Positions 44,104 through 55,389 of a stretch of DNA of 64,000 nucleotides are shown here, one piece after another. How positions within the stretch are numbered: position 1 is the first letter of the stretch; each line of letters begins with the position of its first letter. This DNA comes from Entonaema liquescens. Lineage: Eukaryota; Ascomycota; Sordariomycetes; Xylariales; Xylariaceae. The DNA lies in assembly GCA_902805475.1 (NCBI GenBank), contig CADCSX010000008.1:992001-1056000 (forward strand), in the 5' to 3' direction. Both the position numbers and the translations under genes were made by a program. The notes beneath the pieces were generated by a model. It did no database searches. It was not told where the DNA came from and saw only the letters and a list, made by a program, of their open reading frames with translations.

Positions 44104-47100
44104 TATGTCCTACTTGTTATAATACTATTAACGGCTTTGCATCCAAGCTCTTATGGACATGGTAGTTTAAAGTAGAAGCGGCATGTTATGAGTGTACCGC
44201 GAATTACTTCGAATGTATGATATTCCATAATATTGATGAATTTGTCCAACGGTCTATCCGAATGGAATATAACGTATGTATATCAAAATAGCCTACGAAC
44301 CTATAATCACCAGTTAACAATAATAATGGCACAATAGTGAGAATACTACGTGTCAGTAGATAGGACAGTTTTGCATCACCAAGTCACAATTATCAGCAAA
44401 CCTAGGTAATTATATGCATTAAGCTCGTTAAACCGCAAATTTAGAGGCATATTAGCGTAGTGAATGGGGAAATGATAAAAATAAAAGATGAGGCCACTGT
44501 TTCTAAGCCACGAGACCACCATTTTCAATATACCAGAGTAGGTGTGACTTGGGCTTTTCACGAAACATGAGAGCAGAGAGGGTAGAAGAAACTTAACTAA
44601 CCCAACATATGACTCTGATATTACGCCTAATTGCTATGTCCACGTGTAAGTAGAGGATCCGTTGATAAAACCTCACGAAGTATTCTCGCTAGATACCTAA
44701 GAACTTACCCATCGAACCGTCGTATATCCCTAAGTAAGCTAGATTTATCATATTTGTGACTATAGACATTTCTAGAAAAGGTATATTACGTATAATAGAA
44801 TAGCTCTTGTTGCGCGGCAGGACTGGCCCGCCTTGTAAATGCTAAGGAACAACTTCTCCTTTACGCAATATGGTAGTTCATAATTTCCTTCTGAATAGTT
44901 ACAGGCACTGAGACGTCTGAGTAAGTTGTCGACTCTGAAGAGATATATTGATGTTCCTTAGGGACTTTCGCAGCTAATATCGACAAGGTTTCAAAAATGC
45001 TGCATGCAACTCCTACGACGATTTCTTAAGCAATACTAAAGAAGTAGTATCTACTTATCTATAGCAATTTGAAAATAAACCTTTGATACAACCTCATGTA
45101 GCTATCACATAGTATATATTCTGGGGACTAATAAATGTTGAAACCAATGAAATATTACATTTAAGCCTCCAAGTACAAGGGTGGTTGACCTTTGTTTTCG
45201 ACACCAATAAGCCTCAATTATATTGACTCTAATAAGCGATTGGCTTGCATTACCGCTTTGATTCTAACCAAAGCCAGTTTCAATAGCTATACATATATAA
45301 TAAGGTACATGCAAAGACCAATTATGACTTGTTCGGACTTCAAGAAAAGAGTACTTACCTAGCTACGCACTATTGATAGTTCAACTAAGGTTTCTGATAA
45401 TCCGTATTCTACCGGTCATGTGAAGAAGAGAATTTGATATTAAGTTTTCTTTGGAATTGATAAGAGACACAGTACGTGCACACTGGCTACTAGAGGCTAC
45501 TTGCATGTTCAAGCCGCAAATTTGTGCAGCTTGCATTGTCAGACCGCCATCGTTACATCAGGTGATTTAACAGTACCGAGCGCTTGCATACATTACATAC
45601 CAGCCGAGGGAGCCAAGCCTCCTAGACTTACAAGGATGTCGCGTTTTTACCAGCGCGAAAATTAGCGCTCAGGCAGCAGCGGCGCACCATCATCACAACT
45701 TACCAACACGAACTTGACGTGCGATATAATAAGACTTAAAAGATATCATCTAAGACCTCTACCCCCATAAGTTAAATTCATATCAGTGTTGCGAAAAAGA
45801 AAAGTGTAAGTTATATGCGTATGCACGAAACAAACGCACCGGTCGCTGCATTAAACTTTGTAAGAAAGAGGGAGATCAATGAGTCATAGTGTTGCCAAGA
45901 AGGAATGTGCATAACAAGGAATTTTTTTTCTTTGGCTGTCTGGCTTGTACAGCTGAATGAGGCTGGTAGCCGAGAGAATTATTTCCTTGAAAAATTTTCA
46001 AATTTTCCTTCAGGTAGAAAATAATGCGTGTGGCCACTGGCAGGGATGTGTTAGAAGGCTACTGTGCGCTAGAACAGGTCCCGCCTTGTGTACCGATAGA
46101 ATACGAAAGCACATTAATGGGTTAGTAAAGCGAGGGGGGTGTGAACACAACAACAGTGGGATCAAATATTGAATCGCTCAGTCCTTAACCAGTTTCCTCG
46201 GCCAATCTAGCTCAAACGATAAGCGCATATATACAAACGATATATGCGATAATAATCTCTGGCGTTTGGAACAAGTTTGCTCTAATGAATCCAGTTTTTT
46301 TGGAAGACGCAAGATATTCGATGAGTAAGATTTTTGTTCTGGATTCGACGCGGCTTACCATTCCCAAAGTGGAAAAGTGACAAGAAGAAAAAAACAAAAA
46401 AGAAAAAAAAAACAAAGGGAAAAATGACAAAAAACAAAAAAGTGTTGGTCAAGGGTGGCGTTCTCCGATTGCAATTGCGGCTGGTACCTCCGAAACCACC
46501 GAAATGAGACCTGCAATTGATCCACGAAAAAAGGATCATCACAGCCAAACAAAGAAAGGAGGGATAAAATAAAATTTGTAGGATGCTCGAGTGCGACAAC
46601 AGCACAACCTGACAATCTGCCGTCCCGTTTACTCGCGAAGTGCGAAGCGCGAAGCGGAAAAGAAAGAGGTCGTTTATACACGTAATCGTCTCCTGAACCA
46701 TTGTTTGGGATTTTTCCATTCACAAGAGAAAGTGAACAGATATGCATTCTTGTGGAGGCTCAGCGAAACCCGAGATACTAGCCAAGCGTCAATCAAAACA
46801 CAAAAAGCATGATAATAGGGGTAAAAGAGGAGGCATTGTGTGCGTTTCAGGGAGAAAGAGGAGGGTTAGGGTGGCAGGTAAACCAGGCTCGCAGGGTGTG
46901 GTATGGTATGGTTGGGGTCTAAAACTCCGTCCTGCTCACACCCACCAGTCAAGATTTTAGGAGCCTGGACTGGTGGCTTGTTCCAATAGCCCCATCCCCA
47001 TCCCCAGTGCGAGCTGCTAGCCGTTACACGGACTGACGATACTTCTGCGTAGGTTGTGGATGTAATAAACCGAGTCATGGGTTTCTGCAGCCATGAAAGC

Positions 47101-48985
47101 AGTACGAATATTCCATTGATGATAACGCTAACCTAGATATATTAGTACGTGTTAGAGACGATGAAGGGTGAGGTACGAATGTGTGTAAGAAAACTTCATC
47201 ACAGCGTGTGCAATAAGTCGTGATGATTGATACGGTCGCAAAAGTGTACGGGATGGATGGTTGCGTGGAAGAAATACCTAGTGCGATGACGAGGAACATG
47301 AAAAGACTTGGTAAGAACTTAAGAGTGACGGGCAAGGAAAGGAAAAGATTAAGGAAGATAAAATAAGGGACGAAGAAGGAGACATGATTGGATGCATCGA
47401 TGCTAGCGTGGCCGCTAAGGATGGGAAGCAGGGGGCAGTAGGTAGTACGTTTCCGCCACACTGGGGCGTACCTACCTAAAAAGTCAGTGCGTACGTGCAC
47501 GAGAGCGATTGCCTCCAAAAATTATAAATTGCCCGGCTTCCCCTCAACTTCAATGTTTCGAAAATTCTTGCGCGCGGAATCCCCGACCCGAAGGTCCTCT
47601 CTTCATAATACTCCTCAGCCACAAATATTTGTGCACTAGCCACACGGACCTCTTGACAATACCAGCCAATTGAGTTTGTGCCTCATAATATTTTTTTTTT
47701 TATATTTTTTTTTTTAGTTTATTCACTCTCTCATATCCGCGTCACCATTGTTGGACCCCACCTTCCCTTCTAACAGTGAATGAGAGAGTACGTACCTCCG
47801 CAACGCATCTTCTTCCCCCCCTCATACTCAATATTTCTACCCCGTACCCCGCCTCTCGCGTCCTTCCTTTTTCCACATATCATTTCAACGTCACACCGCG
47901 GACTGCTGTTAAGCTACACCGTCTGCTTTGGGACTGCAACGAAGTTGTCATTGTGTGCCGTGCCTGTCCGCTAAATTGAGCCAATAGGCGACACAAGTAA
48001 ATCAAAGGCATCATCCTTTCGGTTGGTCCTTTGTCTACCAGTTGCTTTCCTATTTCAGGAACCGAAGCATCTGCATCAGGAAGAAGTTAAACCGTCTCAC
48101 CTGATCTCGAGCATATTCACGCCGCACGGATCAAGGTGCTGTGTAGCCAAGAAGATAGATCAACAATAGAAGACGAGTTTTTTGAAGAAGAAGAAAACAA
48201 GGCTGAGGATTTACCTTCCCTCGATACCGTCGTTGCGAGAGATCCGAGTTTCCGGCGCCGTCGTTGTCGAATCCTATCTAGATAACTCGACCTCGACAGT
48301 CACTCGTATATCTTGCGCTTCGAATCAGTGGAAGGAAAGCTCACCAACTTCTCCGATTTTACTATCGAGAGGTGACTCTTAACATCTGATATCCTACATC
48401 TCGTGTGCGTGCCTTCAGGTCAATCGATCGAAAGATCTAACGACCGCATCCGTCGTATTAGCTTCTGCTGTGTTGGGGAGACATTCACTTGTTTATCTCC
48501 GACACATTCATTGGTAAGGCTGCCTTATTTTCTTCTTCATTTGCTTCCAATACTTAGGCAACCCTTGGCGTTATGGAAACCATACCTACCTGTAGAAATG
48601 AGTCCTTGATTGGGTATCCTGACTGCCTCATATTCCCATTGCACACTTTCCACATTACTCAGTACCTAGCAACGCACCCCCACTTCCTTTTATACGTTTT
48701 TTCACCGTCGCTCGGTTACCCCTCCACACATCATTCATCGACACCTGAATCACCGGTTTCTATCGCACGGATCAATTTTGTTTATTTAAACCAATCGTTG
48801 TTTTGGATTTTCGGTCTATTTCCGTTTTCATCCTTATTTTCCAACTAGTCCTTACATTGGTCGTCGCGCCTATTGGATTGCGATAGCACATTCATTATCT
48901 GGACTCTATTTTCTAACTAATTGGATTTTTTAGGTCTATTCTTCCGATCTACTCGGACAGAAAACCTTGAGCGCGCACGTGCAAG
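44104..48985. other. Gene-poor region and TBP promoter/leader
   Basis: No convincing gene from 44.1 to 47.5 kb; frames at 45957-46172, 46212-46747 and 47075-47518 are low-complexity or unrelated. An A-rich tract lies at 46380-46441 and T tracts at 47689-47715. From about 47.6 kb the plus strand is strongly C/T-rich, as in fungal promoters and long leaders, and contains several short upstream ATG frames. A TBP leader with its own introns is possible but not demonstrable here. Confidence 0.45.
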
Positions 48986-49918
48986 ATGGAGACTATCCAT
49001 ACTCATCCTTCTACTGCCGCACAGGCTAAGGCCTTTACCGCGCCCGGCTCTCTATCCTTCCCTGGTGGCGCTGGTGATCTCACCCCGCCTTCGTTCGATG
49101 CTGATAAGGCGAACGGCCAGAGACCCGTAAACGGCGCTCCTCAGCAGGCTGCAAACGGTACCGGGGTGACTCCCGCCACACCCGCTGCTACACCTGCGGC
49201 TGTTCAAGGGGGAAGTGGTTTGACTCCTACCTTGCAGTATGTATAACCTATGTCGCATTTTTATAGACATTTAGACTCACCGCGCATGATAAAGGAATAT
49301 CGTCGCCACGGTTAACCTTGAGTGCCGCTTGGATTTGAAGACGATTGCCCTCCATGCTCGCAATGCCGAATACAACCCGAAGGTACTGCGAATCTTTAGT
49401 CCTTTGTTCTTCTAAGCACTTGGCTAACAAATTCCAGCGTTTCGCTGCTGTCATCATGCGTATCCGCGAACCGAAGACAACCGCACTAATCTTCGCTTCT
49501 GGCAAGATGGTGGTTACTGGTGCCAAGTCAGAAGACGATTCGAAACTCGCCTCGCGAAAATATGCTCGTATCATCCAGAAGCTCGGCTTCAACGCTAAAT
49601 TCAGCGATTTCAAGATCCAGAACATCGTCGGCAGCTGCGATATTAAGTTCCCTATTCGACTTGAGGGTCTTGCCTCGCGTCATCACAACTTCAGTTCTTA
49701 TGAACCGGAGTTGTTCCCTGGTCTAATCTATCGCATGATCAAACCGAAGATTGTTCTCTTGATTTTCGTGAGCGGGAAGATTGTCTTGACTGGTGCCAAG
49801 GTACGAGAGGAGATCTACCAGGCATTCGAAATGATCTACCCCGTGCTGCAAGGTATGTGCTACTAAGGTTGCGACCGTGATGATTTACTAATCCTGTGTA
49901 GATTTCCGCAAGATCTAA
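48986..49918 (+). CDS. tbp1: TATA-box-binding protein (TBP)
   Basis: Four exons, 48986-49236, 49295-49382, 49438-49852 and 49902-49918, total 771 nt, 256 residues. TBP is the DNA-bending core of TFIID, SAGA-linked and Pol I/III initiation factors in the nucleus. The species-variable N-terminus (about 80 residues, Ala/Pro/Thr/Gly-rich) precedes the two-repeat saddle: [40 protein letters not shown] and KTTALIFASGKMVVTGAKSE in repeat 1; NIVGSCDIKFPIRLEGLA, YEPELFPGLIYRMIKPKIVL and SGKIVLTGAKVREEIYQAFE in repeat 2. The last exon adds only DFRKI (with a split Asp codon). Introns are 58, 55 and 49 bp; the first uses an AAAG acceptor. No frame error is seen. Confidence 0.97.
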
Positions 49919-50696
49919 GGTTTCATACACCTGACTCGGTCGTTGACGCGTGTGTTCTCCGAGCCGCCCTTGTCATTAGATTCTTCCCTTCGGTTCCCAT
50001 TTGGGATTTGTAAATTAACCGACTCCCTTATGATTTTATGATCTTCACCTCACGAGTCATGACGTCGTTCTGGGTAGACCAAGCCCACGAACCCTCGTCA
50101 ATTGTATCATTGTCGTTTTACCACATAGCATTGCATCGGCGTTAAACATAGGAAGGACCTACACTGGACGGAATAAGGATGATTTTTCATCACAAGGAAA
50201 AAAGAAAAAAGATAAAACCTCAGATCCGGATTGACGGCTTAGATTGCACCGTGATATCTTCCGGCGGCATTCGCGCAGGTCGAAGGTGCCGTCTTAATTC
50301 GACGCGCAGGAGGAGCAGGGCTGTAAAACTGACGGCGTCGGTGGAGGTTGTGATACCCCGAATTGCTTGATAGCGTCGGCGGTTACGTTACGAGGACAGT
50401 AATGAGGTGGATGCGGACCATCTTAGCGGATGCGTTCCGTAGACCTTGAGCACAAGGGTGATCTTGGCTGTTTGCAGCATGATCGATCCATCTGGGCGGC
50501 TTAGTAAAGTCTTAGGTATTCTTCACGCCCTATCATAGGTATCGTTTGGACTCCCAGGTGGATTATTGTTGCTCGATGTTCTTCCTTAGGTAGAGCATAC
50601 ATCTTTTCACCCACTGATTCATAATTGGCATTGCCGCGTTTTGAGTTATACTTGTGTGATTTGTGCCTCGTTATGATTTATTTGAATTGCACGTGT
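49919..50696. other. Convergent 3' intergenic region
   Basis: The 3' sides of TBP and the FAD oxidase. A 63-codon frame at 50179-50370 has no recognisable content. Confidence 0.6.
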
Positions 50697-52231
50697 TCAT
50701 TTTCTCATTTCGTCTTCTAGTATTTGTCCTGGTTGTCCACCTCGACTCCCGTCCTCTGTTGCTATGATCTGCCTACCGGCTGCGGATCTCCATTGCCATT
50801 TCCTTCGAAGCTCTTCAGGACATTTTCCTATGATGGTGTCCACTATCTTATCACCAATAACCGGCAAGAATTTGAACGCATGCCCACTCCCACCCGTGGC
50901 AACGAACAAACCTTGCCAATATGGATGATAGTCTATCAACCAGTCTCCCGTCGGAGTGTCTGTGTACCAGCAAAGTCGAGTCCGAGAGAAAGGTCGGTCT
51001 TTGAGTTCTGGCCAGGGTATTATCTTTTGTAGACCTTCTCGCAATGTTTTCTCAGCCTCCGCTGGAATTGAGAGACCCGCGTCGTCGAGATGTGTATATG
51101 GTTGAGATATTAGATCTGGCGTTTCTGAGCCAGGAATTCCAAGGGGCGGATTTGACACTGGTTTAGGATTTATATATCCGTATGCGTGCCTTGCAACCTT
51201 TAGCACACGATTGCGTGGAGGTATGACAAAGAGACCTGTTGAGATGTTCATCAAAACTGGAATCTTATCCAGTCTCTTCTGCTCTTGTTCCGTGATGTCC
51301 ATATAACCTAGGACCTGACCTGTGGCTACGGCCTGCGATGAGAGATCTACCAGAGTGGGTGTCCAGGCACCGGCAGCCACAATTACGAGATCAGCCGATA
51401 GTGTGGTGCCATCTTTAAGTCGTGCCCCCGTAACTCTCCTCGACGATTTGTCTGTCTCGAGACTTTCTGCTGTACCGTTGACGAATGTGACACGGCCTGT
51501 TGCTGTGACACGCTCGTAGAACCATTTCATGCTCGCTTCAGCATCTGCCCAGCCACTTGCCGTATTTAGGTATCCCCAATAAGCGAACTCGCCCCCCGTG
51601 CCAGATACCACTGTAACAGTATGTTAGTATTTGGGAATAAGGGAAAATGGAAAATGGGTTCTCAATGTTACATACGACCGATAGACCATGGGTTCTTCAA
51701 GACGCGGATCGAGCTTAACGGCCGTCCTTCCTTATGCGCGAGTGCCATTGAATTCACCCAGCTCTTCTTAGCATACGCAAGACCGGTTGGTGATCCGCTA
51801 TCACGCACTAGGGGCCCGGAGTCGGCTGCTAGTAGAAACCCAGATTCCGTATACCGCCCCTCGCCACCAAGAGAGTCTGGGCCGGTCTGCCGCCAGTGGA
51901 CTTGTGCCTCCGATGCTAACGCCGCGTAGGCCGGGTCTGCATAATCAGCCCGGATGATCCTCGATGAATCAATAGAGGAAGCATCAGGGGATGGAAATAC
52001 ACCGGCCTCTGGGGACCGGTCCAGGACAGTAATGGAAGAAGACGCAAACTCTGGGCGCTTGGTTAACGCCAGAGCGGTGCTGAGTCCAAAAACCCCGGCA
52101 CCTATAATCAAGATGCTGGCAGGTATGTCACGTTTAGGATTCATATCTGTATCGAAATCGACATCCTGGAGGACTGGAGTCGGGCACGACAGAACGTCGG
52201 TCATTGATAAACCTTCTGGAGGCACTGGCAT
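50697..52231 (-). CDS. FAD-dependent amine/imino-acid oxidase (DAO family, sarcosine / fructosyl-amino-acid / saccharopine oxidase-like)
   Basis: Two exons, 51676-52231 and 50697-51610, joined over a 65 bp intron (GTATGT...GTTACAG, branch TACTAAC), give 489 residues. The dinucleotide fold is SILIIGAGVFGLSTALAL (about residues 39-56), followed by SSRIIRADYADPAYAAL, the second strand LVIVAAGAWTPTLVDL, and the C-terminal block RTRLCWYTDTPTGDWLIDYH plus LFVATGGSGHAFKFLPVIG. This is the fungal branch that contains sarcosine, fructosyl amino acid and L-saccharopine/pipecolate oxidases; the motif set does not decide the substrate. The C-terminus DEMRK is not a peroxisomal SKL-type signal, so a cytosolic location is possible. 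The start is uncertain; ATGs at 52204 and 52143 are alternatives. Confidence 0.88.
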
Positions 52232-52875
52232 TGCTAATGACGTGGGAACTTTTCACCAGTCAAGAGAATTACAAAAAGTGGCTAGAATAATGGTAGTGGT
52301 AGTAATGTATTAACAACGATGGAATTATGGACGATAAATTACAGCTAGTTAACTATTTAGATTTCTTATACCCCCCGCACCGGCGCCGATGCAGAAATCA
52401 GGACAAGATACCCCACACTTGAATACCGTTAGGTTATGACCTGACTGACTGAATAGCGCCTTTGATTTGGCTAGTTGTTAGATAACTCGGCCAATAATAG
52501 ACCATTGGATCGTGTAAGTCGACTTATATGGTTGAAGTTCGGTGGAGACGAAGGCCCACTATAAGCCATGTACTTAGGTACCAAAGCACACGCTAAACCT
52601 TGGAACCCTGTTTTATATGCATGTATTATGTAAGTGCCTTAGGTATGTGTAACATTGATTCGAGGGAGACACAGACATGTGAGACGGTACAGAATACTTG
52701 CGTAGCTACATGTATACATACCTCATAGGTAGCACTCGTTCCAATTGGCCTTCTTTCATCAACCTTTCTCTGAATCTCCAACACCAGCTACCATTCACCT
52801 ACCAGTCAATGTCAGGGCAAATTATTCACAAAATGCGACGTCCTACGTAATCTTACTCCAAACAATTTAGCGATC
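52232..52875. other. Divergent promoter region
   Basis: The shared upstream region of the FAD oxidase and the SR140-like gene. It has a TAGGTACC site at 52575 and C/T-rich sequence just before 52876. No gene was recognised. Confidence 0.6.
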
Positions 52876-55389
52876 ATGTCTTCCAAGAAACTTACCGACT
52901 TTCCGGACGTCGAGGCGAAGCTCCAGAAGCCGTCGAAGCAATCCGCGTTCGAAAAGCAGAAGGCTGACGCTGAGGCTAAGCGCAAGAGAGAAGCCGCCGA
53001 GACCGCTGCAGTATACGAAAGTTTTGTGAAAAGCTTCGATCACGACGATGACGAGGATGACAATACGGGACCTCCTTCTCGACAACACGTCGCGTATGGT
53101 GCTCGACCTCCAGGTGGACCTCTCGGCCGCGAAGGCGGTAGACCAGTACCACCAAAAAGACATTTCGGCGCTGGACTAGGTGGTGCACCAGGGTTGAAGA
53201 GTGGCCCAGGGTCTTTAGGACCTGCGCCAACACCCTTTAATAGCAAGAAGAAGTTTGACAATCACCAGCAAGGGTTTAATAGAAGAACTGCGGACGATAC
53301 CCGGGGTCGGCTCGGATTCCACGACGATGACGATAGTGACGATGGCCATGCCCCAAGACCTAAGGTTATTTCGAAAGTTTTTAATGCGAGCGATGACGAA
53401 GGTGACGCGAGATCTAGGGACTTGGCTGAGCAAAAGGCTATAGCAAAGCCTACGCTCCGTTTAGCGAATCTTCCACCGGGGACATCCCCTGCAGTCATAA
53501 AGGCTCTTATGCCATCGAGCTTGACGGTAGAGAATGTGAAGATTCTACCTTCCACTGCAGGAAGCGCTGAGAGGAAATCAATAGCCGCTATTGTTACTCT
53601 GTCTAAAGAGACTCCCGCTACGGAAATCGATGCAACCGTTAGTTCGCTACAGAACCGATATCTTGGTTACGGTTTTTATCTATCGCTACATAGACATCTA
53701 TCCTCTGCCGTAGTGTCTAATACGGCTACGTCGGGTCTTGCATCCTCGTCTACCTCCCAGCCCTTCGGCGCAAAGCCCGTCCCGCAGGCCAATGATAATA
53801 ATTCTCATGCTCCGGGGGGGTTTCACCGCGGGTTTGCTCCACCATCAACCTATGCTACGGGGGGAGGGCCGATGAGTCGAACGATCTTCCATGTCCCTGT
53901 GCAGCCGCCGAGAGACATCAAACAACTCCAACTGATACATAAGGTGGTTGAATCTGTATTGGCTCACGGGCCAGAGTTTGAGGCTCTTTTAATGTCACGA
54001 CCCGACGTGCAAAAAGAAGAGAAATGGGCCTGGCTTTGGGATGCACGTAGTGAAGGTGGGGTCTGGTATCGGTGGCGACTCTGGGAGGTTGTCACAGGCA
54101 ACCAAACTAAGGCCGGACGACAAGGGAAATATGTACCCCTATTCGAAGGCAGCCATGCTTGGAGGATACCTGAAAAAGACCTGCCGTACGAGTATACTAC
54201 CGCCATTGAGGAATTTGTATCAGATCCGGAGTATAACTCCTCTGATGAAGAAGACTATGAAGACGAAGGGCACAAACCGGCGGACGGAGGTGATAGCGAC
54301 ATCACCTACTTGAATCCGCTCGACAAGGCGAAATTGACACACCTGCTAGCTCGTCTCCCTACAACATTGTCGAAGATCCGGAAGGGTGATATTGCCAGGG
54401 TGACAACTTTTGCTATTACGCATGCAAGCAGAGGCGCAGATGAGATTGTAAACATGATTGTGACTAACATTATCAAGCCATTTGCGTTAACTTTAGCAAA
54501 CCCAGAACGCGGCAAACCTAACAAGAACGGAGACGATAACGGAGAGTCGCACAACTCAACTCCTTTCCCCGACGACGCAAATGCGAAGGTGAGCGAAACT
54601 CAAGATACGAGTGCTGCAAGTCTCATTGGGTTATACGTCGTGAGTGATATTCTCTCATCATCTGCTACAAGCGGGGTTCGACATGCCTGGCGGTACCGCC
54701 AGCTCTTCGAGGCGTCCCTCAAGGATAGCAATGTCTTCGAGATCTTAGGCCTTACGGCGGAGCGCCTCAACTGGGGCCGCCTGAGAGCGGATAAATGGAA
54801 GCGAAGTGTCAAACTAGTGTTGGGTCTTTGGGAAGGCTGGTGCGCCTTTCCGCACGAGAGCCAGCAGCTCTTCAACGAGACGTTTGAAAACCCTCCTAGT
54901 GCGAAGAAAGAGGAGCAGGTTGACGAGACTGCCAAGAAAGGAAAATGGAAACCTGTGGAGGCTGGAGGCTCCGTTACTACGCAAACCGAAGGGAAAGGGT
55001 TTGTACCTCTATCCGCAACAGGGGAGACACGATATGATAACGAGTCCTCCAGGATGGACGTTGACGACGTGGATGGCGAGGTAATGGATGACGATATGTT
55101 AATGGACGAGGCGGATATGGATACCGACATCGATGGTATCCCAATGGATGATAGTGAGGGTGGAGAACCTATGGACGAAAGCGGGACGAAAGCTGCGGAT
55201 CGAGGTAATTCTACGGGTATCGGGGAGGACAGGGGCAGTCAAAGTGGCGAGGGGAAAGGTAGTGAAGATGCGGAGAAGGCCAGCTCGAGCAACTTGTCCA
55301 AGGAGCAATCAGGCACGTCTCAACCTAGGAGGCGGATAAGAGCTGTCGATATGTTTGCGGACTCGGATAACTCTGATAATGGGAAATGA
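52876..55389 (+). CDS. U2 snRNP-associated SURP/CID protein, SR140 (U2SURP)-like
   Basis: A single-exon 837-residue protein. The N-terminal 60 residues are a charged helix (SAFEKQKADAEAKRKREAAE) typical of SR140 proteins. An RRM-like domain follows at about 190-275 (TLRLANLPPGTSPAVIKALM ... YGFYLSLHR). A SURP module lies at about 355-410 (QLIHKVVESVLAHGPEFEAL, KWAWLW, WYRWRLWEVV). A CID domain lies at about 480-680 (LTHLLARLPTTLSKIRKGDI, ITHASRGADEIVNMIV, IGLYVVSDILSSSA, HAWRYRQLFEASLKD, LNWGRLRADKWKRSVKLVL). The tail is Asp/Met-rich, then Ser/Gly-rich, ending in a basic RRRIRAVDMF patch. Human U2SURP associates with the U2 snRNP; the RRM-SURP-CID order supports the same role. No frame problem is seen. 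Confidence 0.92.
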   Translation: MSSKKLTDFPDVEAKLQKPSKQSAFEKQKADAEAKRKREAAETAAVYESFVKSFDHDDDEDDNTGPPSRQHVAYGARPPGGPLGREGGRPVPPKRHFGAGLGGAPGLKSGPGSLGPAPTPFNSKKKFDNHQQGFNRRTADDTRGRLGFHDDDDSDDGHAPRPKVISKVFNASDDEGDARSRDLAEQKAIAKPTLRLANLPPGTSPAVIKALMPSSLTVENVKILPSTAGSAERKSIAAIVTLSKETPATEIDATVSSLQNRYLGYGFYLSLHRHLSSAVVSNTATSGLASSSTSQPFGAKPVPQANDNNSHAPGGFHRGFAPPSTYATGGGPMSRTIFHVPVQPPRDIKQLQLIHKVVESVLAHGPEFEALLMSRPDVQKEEKWAWLWDARSEGGVWYRWRLWEVVTGNQTKAGRQGKYVPLFEGSHAWRIPEKDLPYEYTTAIEEFVSDPEYNSSDEEDYEDEGHKPADGGDSDITYLNPLDKAKLTHLLARLPTTLSKIRKGDIARVTTFAITHASRGADEIVNMIVTNIIKPFALTLANPERGKPNKNGDDNGESHNSTPFPDDANAKVSETQDTSAASLIGLYVVSDILSSSATSGVRHAWRYRQLFEASLKDSNVFEILGLTAERLNWGRLRADKWKRSVKLVLGLWEGWCAFPHESQQLFNETFENPPSAKKEEQVDETAKKGKWKPVEAGGSVTTQTEGKGFVPLSATGETRYDNESSRMDVDDVDGEVMDDDMLMDEADMDTDIDGIPMDDSEGGEPMDESGTKAADRGNSTGIGEDRGSQSGEGKGSEDAEKASSSNLSKEQSGTSQPRRRIRAVDMFADSDNSDNGK

